In this document: positions 1-13,100 of the stretch, in pieces
Numbering within the stretch: position 1 is the stretch's first letter
How the letters are laid out: the number at the start of each line of letters is the position of its first letter
Assembly (NCBI GenBank): GCA_029582265.1
Contig: CM055822.1
Span: 45,919,916-45,983,915, forward strand
DNA length: 64,000 bases
Direction of reading: 5' to 3'
From: Zoroaster sp. YZ-2022
Lineage: Eukaryota > Echinodermata > Asteroidea > Forcipulatida > Zoroasteridae
Program-made: the position numbers and the translations under genes
The notes under the pieces: model-generated
What the model was told of the DNA's origin: nothing
The model's database searches: none
What the model saw: only the letters and a program-made list of their open reading frames with translations

Positions 1-87
1 TAATATTATTTTATTTATTTGTTTCCATCTGTCCCTTAAGGGGCTCTCAGTGCTACGGCGACCTCGGAAATAATTGTCATATCCCAA

Positions 88-331
88 TAAATTAAATGGC
101 ATATCAAGGATTCCGTACAGCTCAATTATTTCGAGGTAACGAAATATTATTTCGAGGTAACGAAATGATTTCGAGGGAACGAAATTATTTCGTGGGAACG
201 AAATATTATTTCGAGGGAACGAAATAATTTATTTCGTTCCCTCGAAATCATTTCGTTACCACGAATTAATATTTCATTACCTCGAAATAATTTAGCTGGT
301 ACGGAGCCCATGATATGCCATTTGATTTATC
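88..331. repeat. Inverted repeat built of ATTTCG..CGAAAT palindromic modules
   Basis: Left and right arms share AAATGGCATATCA and GGxxCCGTAC outer sequence. Inside are repeated near-palindromes of the type ATTTCGAGGTAACGAAAT, centred near position 229. Likely a foldback MITE; its superfamily is not readable. Positions 1-87 show nothing else. Confidence 0.65.
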
Positions 332-926
332 GTGAGCAATTTACAACCAATATCTCATACAAGAATATGACTAGATAAACATGTTTATATAATAAGTGAA
401 TTTATAAAAATATTATTCAAATTAAACGAAAAATATGAACTTTTTAAAAGTATTTTTTATAGGCATATAAACCTGTCATGCTTTGAAAGCATTTAGGCAA
501 ACTGAATTATTATAAGGTTGTCTAAAATGTGTATAAAACATTTCAGTTAACCATTATAAGTTACTAGGAGTAAGGTAGGCACAACTGCCACCCGAAACCG
601 CAGCTTATAAACCGCAATGCTTAGGAACACAACACATTTGCAGTCGGCAACCCATATCTCAAGGTTTGCCGACAGAAACATTTATTCTGGACCAACCCTC
701 GTTCTAGTACCTTTGATGCTTCATTTCAGTTCCGACCGAGGCTCCAAATTCCGACTGATAAGAACAATCACACCCCCACACCACCGGCTCGCACGCCCCT
801 GTTTAGGATAATTATGTTACGCGATGAAAATCAGTCGCATTGAGCCTGAAAATGGACGGGTACCTATACCATCTTCTCCTGCCTTAATTAAGGAAAGTTT
901 TAGTTATTCAATTTCAGTTAATCATG
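332..926. other. Intergenic, no feature seen
   Basis: AT-rich sequence without splice-supported coding potential. Short reading frames at 617-811 and 824-926 have no recognisable content. Confidence 0.5.
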
Positions 927-934
927 GGCAATAT

Positions 935-1125
935 CAGCGGCGTAGCCACGGGGGGCCTGGGGGCACGTGCCCCCCCAGGTGCCCCCCACGAAAAATCCTC
1001 ATAGTGTCCCAAAAACAGAAAAGAAAAAGAAAAGGGAAAAAACCCATACCCCTGTCCCCCCCCCCCCCCACTGAAAAGCAATGCCCCCTGTGCCCCCTAC
1101 TGAAAAAGTCCTGGCTATGCCGCTG
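935..1125. mobile_element. hAT-like MITE with perfect 8-bp target duplication
   Basis: The 191-bp element begins CAGCGGCGTAGCCA and ends in its near inverse (TGGCTATGCCGCTG). It is flanked on both sides by GGCAATAT (927-934 and 1126-1133). An 8-bp duplication with CAG-starting inverted ends is the hAT signature. The interior is poly-G/C and A-rich with no coding capacity. Confidence 0.8.
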
Positions 1126-1509
1126 GGCAATATGAAGCACTATTTTGAACATTTGTGTTAGAGAAATGTTTGTACTTGTGATATGGATTAACCGGATTTG
1201 TTGACCTTTAATTGTTCTCGTGGCCAAGAGTGCTGGGTAAGGTAACTTCTGGTTTTCTTTTTATTTCATTTTTCTTGCGCTACAATACACGATTCATATA
1301 AAGCGTACATGTACATAATACATGTACATGTACAGTACATAATATTTATTTTTATTTATTTATTTGGAATTACACTTTTGAAACAGTGGCACACGATGTA
1401 CGTAAATATCGGTGCATCCATCAAAACAATTTCTAAGTACAATAGTTACAACAATTAATATTTATAAAAATAACAATATTTAACTAGAAATTCAGAGTTT
1501 GTGAACAAA
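1126..1509. other. Intergenic with ACATGT microsatellite
   Basis: Contains a short TACATGTACATG run near 1305-1335 and AT-rich sequence. No gene seen. Confidence 0.5.
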
Positions 1510-2345
1510 CTCAAGGTGTTCGGAAGTGACGGTAATTGATGTCCTCATCAATTGGGATCATTGTTAAAATGTGACTTAAGATTGTTTTCAAAAGTAAGTT
1601 GCCTTACTCATTTCAAAGAAATAGCTTTTCGGTATTGGCTTTTTCAACAGCCCTTTCCATTCGTACAAAAATGACACTGCAGTATTAAGTTAATACGATC
1701 TATGGTTTTAGAAATATTGTAGCGCATCCGTTATTGGCTTAAACGCCCAACCACACATCTATAAAATATATTTTATCCTGCAAGAGCTTTAGCCTGTGAA
1801 ACCGCAAACGTCCCCGTGAAGACCGCCAGCTGTTTTCCAGTAGATAACGATCTCAGTCTCTGCGGTTTGTAAACAATGGGCCCCAGAACCACGAGTGTCT
1901 GGTGTGTGTTAAGTCAATGGGATTTTGGCCCAGAAAAGGAATTTTGAAGAAAAAAAAATCAAAACTTTGACCTTCCGGTACGACCGGAAGCAAATGTCAG
2001 ACGATTTTGACGTTAACTTTTCAAATGTTGCCTAAGCCTTGATCTATCAGATCCCAGATTATGAACATCATAGCTTTAGTATATTTTGATATACAGTCGA
2101 TAGCAAATGGTCATTTTTAAAACTTAAATGGCTTGTAATTTGATACCTGATGACGTGATCATGACGTAACTAGATTCATCTACATGATAAGGTCTTTATA
2201 TGTGTGAAGTTTCAAGGTTGTGTGATATTGTTAACTTGCACTTTCGATGTAGAGAAGAGTTAAGGAGAAGAAGAAGAAGGAGAAGTAAAAAAAAAAAACA
2301 CGGAACAATAACAATAGTTGTTCGGCTGAAAAGCCGAACACTTAA
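1510..2345 (+). mobile_element. Helentron/HINE-like non-autonomous element, copy 1
   Basis: The left end is AAGGTGTTCGG and the right end is a hairpin, GTTCGGCT-GAAA-AGCCGAAC followed by ACTTAA, so the termini are inverted relative to each other. The last ~230 bp closely match the end of the element at 6415-7758 (TGATCATGACGT, ATCTACA, GAGAAG-rich stretch, AACAATAG). An internal TTCCGGT..ACCGGAAG unit corresponds to the amplified repeat of copy 2. Confidence 0.55.
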
Positions 2346-3290
2346 TTACTTAAGTCAGCTCTTAGCTTCCATGCACGCTTGGTGTAAGATTTACAAAAAT
2401 CATCAAAAATAATAGCAATGTTGTCAACATCACATTTGTTTGGGTTAATTGATACATCACTACCTAATGTAAGGTTCAATTTAACATCTAAGTTACTTGA
2501 CATAAATAATTCCCAAACATCAATACGATTCATGAAGATTCATTTTCTTTCTAACTTAACATATTCATCGGTTCTTATATCATTGAGCGCAGTGCAAGTG
2601 AACAAAAAATGTTGAATATTTTCAGTACCATTATTACACGTTTTGCAAGTGCTGTCATGGTCCGGAGACCATCTACTTGTTCTACGATCGAGTGGCAAGG
2701 TATTTGAGCGAAGCCTGAATTTAAGACTTGCCCCATGGAAATCTGTTTTGTCAAGCAAGTAATTCTCCAGACCAGGACAGCACTTGATAGATGCGTAATC
2801 CTTAAGTGATGACTTCCTATTAATCTCATCATGCCAAAATTGAACATAATTTTTATTAATAACGTAATTAAAAGATGTAACCCATTGACTTGTTTTAGGG
2901 ACGTCCCCTATGCGAGCGTTATCAAGGATATTCATAATATCGAAGTTGCAATCAGCGCATGTCTTTTGAATGTTATTGAGAAAATTATACCGCAATCTAT
3001 CCTCTTCCGAAAGATTAAGAATAGTATTTAACATGAAATTTGACCAACGGTGCTTATCCATGTGTAAAAGATGATCAAGATATTTGACTCTAAGTGCATC
3101 TTGAGAAACCTTGATAGGCACCCATCCTAGATCACCATATAATGCTTCCTTCGGTGTGTTTCTAGGGGCCTTAAGGATGTAGCGCGCCATTTGCGCCATT
3201 TGCGCCATTTGTACATGTACATGATCAGTACATGTACAGTACATACAGTACATGTACATGTACATGTACATGTACATGTACATGTACATA
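2342..3290 (-). pseudogene. Broken C-terminal piece of a LINE reverse transcriptase
   Basis: A frame on the minus strand reads RYILKAPRNTPKEALYGDLG, and later RLRSNTLPLDRR and CKTCNNGTENIQHFLFTC (C-x2-C-x8-H-x4-C). This is the pattern of the zinc-knuckle tail of non-LTR retrotransposon polymerases. An in-frame TGA at 2540-2542 interrupts it; the same frame resumes (IFMNRIDVWELFMSSN) and ends at 2342. The upstream polymerase core is missing: the frame starts in an ACATGT microsatellite (3210-3300). Dead 5'-truncated copy. Confidence 0.75.
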
Positions 3291-3300
3291 TACATGTACA
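3183..3300. repeat. ACATGT-type microsatellite with TTGCGCCAT triplication
   Basis: Three TTTGCGCCA units are followed by about 85 bp of alternating TACATG hexamers. The hexamer is its own reverse complement in register, so the array can form hairpins. Confidence 0.85.
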
Positions 3301-3997
3301 GCGACAAGATCAAGCCGTGTATGTACATGTACATGTACAGTACATAGCCGGTGTGTACGAAAGAAAAACCAAGTCAAAACCTGTTCACGTTCAATCAGGA
3401 GGAGTTTCATTGGCTGGTTAATGAATTGCGTATTGAATATTCATAAAACCCTAACATTGCCTTGGATACGCTACACCCCTCTGTACACAACCACGGGATA
3501 ATGATCGCTGGTACCATGCTTTAACGTTAGTGGTATTGTACATATACACGTACATGTACATAAGAGAACTTAAATACTAACACAGTCGTTTTTAGACCTA
3601 CGCACCAAATTTCTGTCACTCCTGTATTTTCAAATAGTAAATTTTTTTTTTTTTCAGTTTCACCCTTTGGAAACCAATTACATACGCTCTTCTCAACTAC
3701 ATTTGACTTGTTCTTAGGACAAAATCCAACATTTGTGAAACTATAAAGACCATGAAGTGGAATTGACCTCAGCCATGTTAACATAACTGTAGTGCTAGTA
3801 AGTAGTAGGATACCTCGTTACCATCAAGTGTTTTTTCTACTGCGTTCTCGCTCCAGGCTACCTCTTGCTGTATAGTGACTGGCACAAAGGGCACATGGAC
3901 TGCCAAAAGTGCCATTAATCTACAACAACAACAACAACAACACAGTCGTTGCATGACACGCAGATTTCACGTTTTCCCACACAATAAGAGTTTCAAA
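3301..3997. promoter_or_regulatory. Upstream region of CFAP90, promoter not resolved
   Basis: This should hold the promoter and 5' UTR of CFAP90. I see more short TACATG runs (3320-3345, 3540-3560), a T-rich stretch and a CAACAA run (3921-3940), but no convincing TATA or initiator. Confidence 0.3.
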
Positions 3998-4171
3998 ATG
4001 GAGATTGTTTCAGCAGTTTTAGAAGATTTGAAAAATAAATCTGGTGATCTTCACAGTTATCCTGGTCTGATGGACAACGGAGAGCCAATAGCGGCGAAAT
4101 CAGCATTTAGTTACGTGCCAACCGTCCGAAATGACCCACCAGACCACACCGTATTCAACAGCACAACAAAG
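3998..4171 (+). CDS. CFAP90: CFAP90 coding exon 1
   Basis: This exon codes 58 residues beginning MEIVSAVLEDLKNK and ending FNSTTK, with donor AAAG|GTAAAC. A polyglutamine-like CAA run lies upstream at 3921-3940. It is in frame but probably 5' untranslated. The reading frame continues open upstream without an obvious better start. Confidence 0.7.
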
Positions 4172-7100
4172 GTAAACAGAAATGTTCCTTGCCCCACCGT
4201 ACCACTACAGTGTGGCACGGACCTGTATCCTTAGCCACACGTTGGTCTCATTGCCGCTAATGCGGCGTTCACACAGTGCCGATTATGGCTCCCGTTTGAG
4301 ATCAGACAGCGCTACGACACGAAAAGTGAAAAAGTCGGATTACTATCCTCAATGATCTGGAATGTCCTATCATTGTCTGAACGCAGTCGTATACGTTCGT
4401 AACAGAGTCCTACGGATCGGTAAAGGTCCAGAGAGGTCGGCCAAGCACTCCCGACAGTAGGTGCGTCCCGTAACATTCGGGAAACTCAGCCGATTTTGTC
4501 TAGTCGGATTACAATCGTGACTATGTCGTGACAGATTCTGCTGTATCGGATCAAAATCGTAACAATGTCCTGTGTTGTCTGGACGGTGTCTGGACGGTGT
4601 CCTGTGGATCGGGACGCTGTCGTGATGAACGGGCATGATTTGGAGGACCGGACTATCACGTGACTAACGGTTTTCTAACGGATGTCTTCCGTCAGCGTCG
4701 GTTCACTGTCCGGTCACTGTCTGATCTCTGTCGGATCGCATTCGGGAGAATCGGGACGCTGTCGGGACAGATTCGGTCGTTTTTTACCATGTGGAAGATA
4801 CAAATCGGATCAGATTCGGATTGAGAACGGGAGAATCGGGACGAATTCGGCTGGAAACGGCTGAATCGGGACGCTTCCTGAACAATATCTGATTGTTGTC
4901 GTGATTAAATAAATGTTTTTACAAATTTGTGAATTTCCCGCCACGAATCACAGGATCTTGATCAGACTTTTGACAAATTTTAATCGGGAATGGTCCTATC
5001 AAGGACGGCAGTAAAAATCCTGAATGTGTGACTGAGGCTTAACGGCGGGGTTTTCTAGGAATTTTCTAAATTCCAGGCGCTGAAATTGACGATATTTGCA
5101 ACTATTTTGACAGACTAGATACGTTCCTTACATGTTGAACTATCTCGGCGCCCCCAAAAATGGTGATTTTACTTAACGTTACATTTCATGATTTATATTT
5201 CGTGACATGTCATATTTAGGCCAGAAAAAATTACAAGACGATCGGCATTTTGCAGGTTTCAACGAGGACAGCCATCTTGAATGTTAATGAGGGTTGCGCT
5301 CAGATGATTTGCAAAAAGCATAGCTAGCTTTCAAACTGCAACTGGACGGATGAACGGACGGACTGGACGGATGAATAACTTTGAATATATCAGTTTTTTA
5401 AAATAGAATATGCAGACCGCAACCCTCATTGTGACTTATTTCAATACGTTTCATATGACTAAAAATAGAAGAAAGGATCTGCACTTTTTTCTTTCACGCC
5501 TACATGTTTGTGTTGCATTTCCAAAATATGCATCTAGTATAGTATACCCCATAAAAATGAGTGTTCACAGCCAAGTAAGAGCCAGCGCTTTAATAGATAC
5601 ATGTAGGTTCTAAAGCAACTGTAATTTTCTTTAAAATATAAATAATCAAAAAGGAAAAGGAAATCATGAAACAAATTAACTGAAATCGCTTTTAGTCTTC
5701 AAACTTTAGGGAATCTTTCTTTTTCTCTGAACCCCCTTTTCCGCAAATTCACCGTTTCCTTTGAATATGCGGCCAAAACAAATCTGTGCAGCTTACCCCG
5801 CTACAACACTACATGTACTTATCTGGAACAATACACTATGTAAAATCATGGAGGAAGATAACATTGAACATTGAACAAAATGAATGTTATTATGTTAGTT
5901 TTCTTGTCAAGCATTGATTTATTATTATTTAGGAGGATTATATTATTTTAACAGTATAACAGGATCCGGGATGGATTCACTGTTCTTTCTTTCCTGTAGG
6001 ATTTCATCTGAGCAAGCACATGACTATATCTACCCACTTACTGCACACTCTTATACACAAAATCAACTCACACACACATGTATTGCATTGGATTACAGGC
6101 AGTGACCTCACACTGTGTTGGCTACCCAGCTAGATTCAAACTAATTCGCCTTCAAACAAACCTTGGGTGAAGGTGCGAATTGAAGGGTGATTAACTTGCT
6201 TAACTTTTTCTTTACAAACCCCACTCCTATGGGGTTGTCACATATATACACTGTAATAAAGGACAATCTGTACGAAAGTGTGTTGTTAAAAAATGGTCCT
6301 CAAACCTCGAGTCCAAGTTTGAGTACGAGTCCCGAGTCACGTGGGTTGAGTCCAAAGTCTGATTCACTTAAAAAAATTAAATGAAAACTAGATATAAGTT
6401 TTTGTCACAACAAAAACTAGGTGTTCGGTTGAAGTTAAAATGATGACGTCATCAATTCGAAGTTTATTTGAATACAATACAATAATTATTTTAATATTAA
6501 ACTTTGACTTCCGGTTTGGACAGGAAGTAAAGGTCAAATTGGGGTCATGTTTTTGTAAATACTTTTGACAATTAACAATCTGTACAATGGTCCAAAAACT
6601 GTGAATTTACCTCTTGTGGTTGTTGAGATATGATTTTTTTAAATATTAAACTTTGACTTCCGGTTTGGACAGGAAGTAAGGTAAAATTGTGGTCATCTTT
6701 GTGTAAACATGTTTCGACAATTAACAATCTATACAATGGTGCAAAAATGTCGATTTACCTCTTGTGGTTGTTGAGATAGGATTTTTAAATATTAAACTTT
6801 TACTTCCGGTTTGGACAGGAAGTAAGGTCAAATTGGGGTCATCTTTTAGTAAATATTTTTTGACAATTAACGATCTGTACAATGGTACAAAAATTGTGAA
6901 TTTACCTCTTGTGGTTGTTCAGATAAGATTTTTTTAAATAATAAACTTTGACTTCCGGTTTGGACAGGAAGTAAGGTCAAGTTGGGGTCACTTTTGTGTA
7001 AATAATTATGTTTCGACAATTAACAATCTATACAATGGTGCAAAAATTTCAATTTACCTCTTGTGTGGTTGTTGAGATAGGATTTTTTTTAAATATTAAA

Positions 7101-10100
7101 CTTTGACTTCCGGTTTGGACAAGAAGTAAGGTCAAATTGGGGTCATCTTTTTGTAAATATTTTTTGACAATCAACGATCTGTACAATGGTACAATTTTTT
7201 AAAATTTACCTCTTGTGGTTGTTGAGATATAATATTTTTTAATATTAAACTTTGACTTCCGGTTTGGACAGGAAGTAAGGTCAAATTGGGGTCACCTTTG
7301 TGTAAATATTTTTTGACAATTAACGATCTGTACAATGGTACAAAAATTGTAAATTTACCTCTTGTGGTTGTTGAAATATGATTTTTTTTTAAATATTAAA
7401 CTTTGACTTCCGGTTTGGACAGGAAGCAAGGTCAAATTGGGGTCACCTTTGTGTAAATATTTTTTGACAATTAACGATCTGTACAATGGTGCAAAAAATT
7501 TCAATTTACCTCTTGTGGTTGTTGAGATATGATTTTTTTAAATATTAAACGTTAATTTTAAGTAATTCGATATCTGATCATGTAATCATGACGTCACAAA
7601 TTTTGTTTCATCTACACATTAGGGTCTAAGTATATGTCAGTTTCCAAGTTCATGTGAAGTTCGCAAGTATGTGTTTTTTTGTAGACAATCTATCCGGAGA
7701 AGAGAAAAAAAACCCGAACAAAAACAATAGGTGTTTCGGGTACATACCCGAACACCTAAAAAGAAAACCTTATACTATAGATATGTCAAGGTTAAAAGTT
7801 AAGTGAAAAAACACTTGACATATGGGCTAGCTAGTATCATCAATTTTTACTAAACCAAAGATTTATTTCCATAATCAACATTATTTGCTTTACTTTTCTT
7901 ATTTTAATTAACTGTTAACTTTATGGAGTAATATTTTTTCTATTCTCAAACTTGGAAAAAAGGATAAACTTTTAACCCTCCTACTTCTGGTGCCTTTTTC
8001 ATACAAGTTGGCCCACCATTTGAAACCATTCGCTTTTGTGGTTTTGAATGGTGAAATAACTGTGTACAGTATTGATTCCCAAATGGTTTGGAATGGTAGG
8101 TCAGCTAATACAATACCTTGTTTGGATACTTCTAAGTGGTGAATTAATGGACCCTCTATGCCAGTGACATGAGTAAATGGTTTTGAATGACAGGTTTGCT
8201 ATACCCTAAAGACCCTATAGTGCCATTTTTAAGTGGTAGATCAATTACTTGTACACTGGCCACCATGTGTTAAAACTCCATAGGGTACTGAGATGATGGA
8301 TAGTCCACTTTATCTACATAATGCAGGTTTTGTTTTTCGGCTATGTGAAACCACACCAAGGTGTAATGTATCCACCATTTAAAACCATTTGAATGATAAG
8401 CCACTGTGAAGTACATTCACCATTTGAATCCATTCGGCTATGGAAACACACCAAGGTGTAGTGTAACAACCATTCAAAACCATTTGAATGGATATGAATG
8501 GTAGTTAAGCTTGCTACCAACACTGTGTTCAAATGGTATAACCAGGTGTGTACAAAACCAATGGGCATTTTGGTAAGTGGAAATTTTGAATGGTTTCAAA
8601 TGGTCAAACAGTAGGAGGGTTAATGTACAAATTGTCTACACAAGATGTCATATTAGTAAATAAAAGGGAAGCCAGTAACACTGAATTGTACAAAGGTACA
8701 ATGTACATGTATAAGTTTATTCCATTTCTCTAGAACGGAAGAGCAAATGCCATGAAAATTGAGAAACCAGCGTTTGGGACAGTGTAATAAGTCTGGTACC
8801 CATCACTATTGAGCCGCTCCCAGGATGTACACTGATGCTTCAGGTACATCGTTCATTGTAATCTACATGTATGAATTTCTGGAAGACGCACTTTGTTTTC
8901 ATGCGACCATTGTGTACATGTAAGTGATTCCGATCACATTACTAAAACCATAGAGAAAGGACACAACGGAATAGGATTATGATATAAATTTTATAAAAGT
9001 ATTCACATTGTTTAAATTAAGTAACAATAATTAAACACTATGTTGCAAGAAAATGCTTTATTTTGTTAATGTTTTAAAACAGTGAATATTGGCCATTTTG
9101 TCGTAATTTTGCCGAGTCACAAACATCGAGTCCGAAAGGTCGAGTCCGAGTCGTTGTACATGGTGACTCGAGTCAAAGTCTGAGTCACCAAAAAAGTGAG
9201 TCAAGATGGACTCGAGTCTGAGTCATGAGTGATTCAAGTCTGGTATTCGATAGCAATTTAAATTCAGTTAAAAGCATTTTAACAAATGCAACAACAAAAA
9301 TTGGCGCGAGTATGAGCTGGCACACCTCGTACGAGTACGAATATGAGTTTGCAAGAGTATGAGTTGTCAAAAGTATGAGTCGGCACACATACATTTGTAT
9401 GAGTTGACTCGAATTGCACATTTCCCTCTGGAACAGTCCCCCATGATAGGCTCACTGCCACTGCTAATGAAATTGTTGCAGGGATAGGAGTCAAGTAGTC
9501 GTTTCTCACATGTCATTTCTAACTGAAAAGGGAATTTCAAGAGACTGCCAAATATACCAATTATAATACTAGTCTCCAGTTTCTGGTTTCCATGCGCTTC
9601 GCCGCAGACCTGCAAGTAAGAATTTTTAATTTTCTTTTTTCTTTTGCTATGAAACGATGTCCAATTGCAGCCAAAATTGCTGAATCGATTGGAATTCCGC
9701 CGTGCTGTGCTTTAACCCATATCCGCCTAACCATAAACACACAAAAGACTGTATGTGCCTAAGTCCCCGCACAGAGATACATTGTTTTTGCACACAATCA
9801 GAAAGATTCCTTATTTAGAGAATATTACAATCACTGACACAGACACATTATATACTGATGGAAAGAGGAGAACATGCACTTTATTATGATGTCAGACTTG
9901 TCTAATTTCATATCTATAATCATGAAATACAGTCATCGGAAAAACGTAGTAAATTGGAATTGGACAAAAACACGGTACGGAAAATCACGTAGGTCGGCGT
10001 TTGTAGCGTTTTACATATCTACGGGTTATCACGTAGATCGGCGGATATGGGTTAAATGACTTTTTTTCACATACATACATGTAGGGGTATGAACGTTTGC

Positions 10101-13100
10101 CCGATTTGTGAGGCCTCGCTTATCGCTTAGCCACCATACTTTGTACATATATATGTGGTCTCCGCATATACAATGTATCACGTATTTCCCTGTTGGCAAA
10201 AAAAAAAAGATGGCTGAAAAAAAAAAAAAAGCGTCACCGCACTGATTTTGAAGCCGACCGATGACCAGAAACTGGAGACTTTTTTTTTGGCCCTAAGTCT
10301 TAATAACTTTTCCAACTAAGGGTATCCGGGTACCCGACTGAAACTGTCATTACCCAGTTCCATTTTTTGGTTCCAATTACTTGTAAATGTAAACGACTTT
10401 TTGACTGAACATTTAAGCCACACAACGGAAGACTCCCGTTTTTGTGTATGGAGATGCTACATGTATTTTTAAGCAGGAAATTATTACAGTAAGTCCACGT
10501 TTATTATGACTCTAACAGAACAAGAGAAACTTGTTCGTATTGGTTATTTTATACATTCAGGAGTATGTGCTGTTTACGGGTACCTGGGTATCATACCCAG
10601 ATTTCAAATTTCGGGTATCCGGTTTCCGAATTAACCGAAAACACACCTAGCCTTATTGCCACCTTATTGCCACCTTATTGCCACCTTATTGCCACCTTAT
10701 TGCCACCTTATTGCCACCTTATTGCCACCTTATTGCCAACTATTGGTTGGCAAAAACTACGGCTATGATGTACATGTAGCAGGCCTGTGATTTCTCAGGA
10801 TTTTTCACAAATCTCCCTTTGCCTCAAAATTTTCTTGAAAGAAGAAAAGTAGCCGGCAAGGAAAGAAAGAAGTAGCCTGTATTGTGTCCAAACCTCTAGT
10901 TTCTTGTTTGTGGGGATGTGGAGAATCTGTAAATCCTCCAAATCCTCCTTTGTCTTCTAGACCAAAGAGAGACCCAGGCCCGCTTCCTTTTTTTTTCATT
11001 AGGATTTTTTACTTTTGTCAAATCACACCCCTAGATGTAGTCAATAAAATAAAATTACCTATAGGTTTGTACGCTTATATTACAGCCTAGACCGCATTCC
11101 ACTTACGACAGACTATTCCACAAACAGCAAGGATACAACAACAAGCTTCATCGATGCGACAGAGAACACGCCAAATCAAAGGGTCTGACCGTTAATGATG
11201 AGGTAATACTTGATTGTAACCTTAGAAAAAATGCCTGAATCTGAACTCAGTGCTACAGTGGATGGAACACAATAACTAAATTGTTCTTGCTGTATGAATG
11301 TACATAGTAGGCGTGATTTCACAAGGAAGTGTATAAGGCCATTATAATTAGGCCACCAAATACAGAAATATTTCAAACGATGTTTGATACCATCATCAGC
11401 TTACTTGTTAAACATAAATTTCATGTGATTATTCATGTTATTCAAGATAACCAATAATATAGGCTTGAACTAACATAGTGTACAAAACGAATGAACCATG
11501 ACCACCAAAGAATGCTTTGAAATAGAACCGACACCCAGTTTGACAGAAATGTATCCATGGCAACCACTGAATGATGTTGGAAGACAACGCAATCAATAGT
11601 CTTGGTTCAAAACTGTGTTTGTATGTTTTTGATACACGATCTGACGGCGCTACACGAACACTACAATCACGATATGCTACCACACACACGAACCGCTATC
11701 AAACACAGTCTTGGGAATTTCATAGAATCTCCCCCCGAAAATGGGGGAAAACCACTACGCATGCGTCAATTTGAAATGCTAGCGCGGCCCACATTTTTGG
11801 CATGCTCGCGCATAAACAACAACAGACTGCCGTGTTCACTGATCGACAACTTCACTGCAGTCCGTTGTTGTTTATGCGCATGTGCATGTGTAGTGGTCCC
11901 CCCCCCGTTTTCGTGGGGGAGATTCTACGAAATTCCCAAGACTGTGGTTGATAGTGGTTCGTGTGTGGTAGCGTTTCGTGATTGTAGCGCCGTGGGATCG
12001 TGTATCATAAACATACAAACACAGTTTTGAACCAAGACTACACAATCAACTGTGTCCTTGTCATGGATTTCCAAACAAATTAACAAAATGAATGTTCACA
12101 GTTGTAAATTCTGTTGCTTTTCATCCTATGTAAGTCATGAGTTAGGAAATTTGGTCTGATTCCAATAACCGCGTACATACAAAAAAGGTACGTCACTGCA
12201 CCAATTTTGAAGCCGACCTATGACCAGATACCAGAGACTTTTTTTTATTGTTTGCTTACTAAATGTTTTTAAACAATATAATGTATCCGCTAGTTGCACA
12301 TTCCTTAAAGGTGTCTGCAGGGGGAGGGATGGGGGAAGGTGGACTCATTGTACTGTCATACGTATGTGACTCTCTCTGGCAAAACCCTTAACTTGGACCC
12401 AATTTTCAAAAGTGAGATTTTGGTATAGTTTGATTCTCTAGATTTTCCTCTTTCATTTGATACCAGATTTGTAGAAATTATTATTTTTTCCTGATTTCTA
12501 CAAATCTGGTATTAAATGAAAGAGGGAAATCTAGAGAATCAAACTATACCAAAATCTCACTATTGAAAATTGGGTCCAAGTTTAGGGTTCTGCCAGAGTC
12601 AGTCACTTTGTTTTAAGCATGTAAAATTGTTGTTGAATGCAAATACATCATGTATGTATGTGGAACACCATATTTACACCTCATCTATGATAGTTAATTA
12701 CCCTTGAAGTAATTCCTTGTGTGTGATGCAATTGCCCTTGAAATGTTTTCATTTTAATAGACAATTGCTTCCAGATGATGTACAAAATGAAGTATTAAAT
12801 GAAGTATTAATCATGGATGCTAACCAAGAACCTAAACATATTCCAGTTTAAGGGGAAGGTGCATCTGTACAACATTAGTCACGTTGGTAAAATCACTTTG
12901 GCACGTATACTTACAATGTACTTTAAAAAATAACCCCTAACCCCCTAGATGTACATTTGTGTAGGTATTCTGGCAGGAACCTTCCTGAATCCTCCAAAAT
13001 CCATCAGTGCAGTGGAAACATGCCCTTATCTTCAACATGCATCATTTATTTTTGTTGATCTTTCATATTCAGCACTTATGGCCTGTACTTCTTGCCAGGT

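Noticed and set aside
3232..3501. Frames rich in TCTCTC or HVHVHV
   Set aside because: Translations of the ACATGT microsatellite.
10656..10738. CRISPR-like array
   Set aside because: The 11-bp units are contiguous without spacers, and the genome is eukaryotic.
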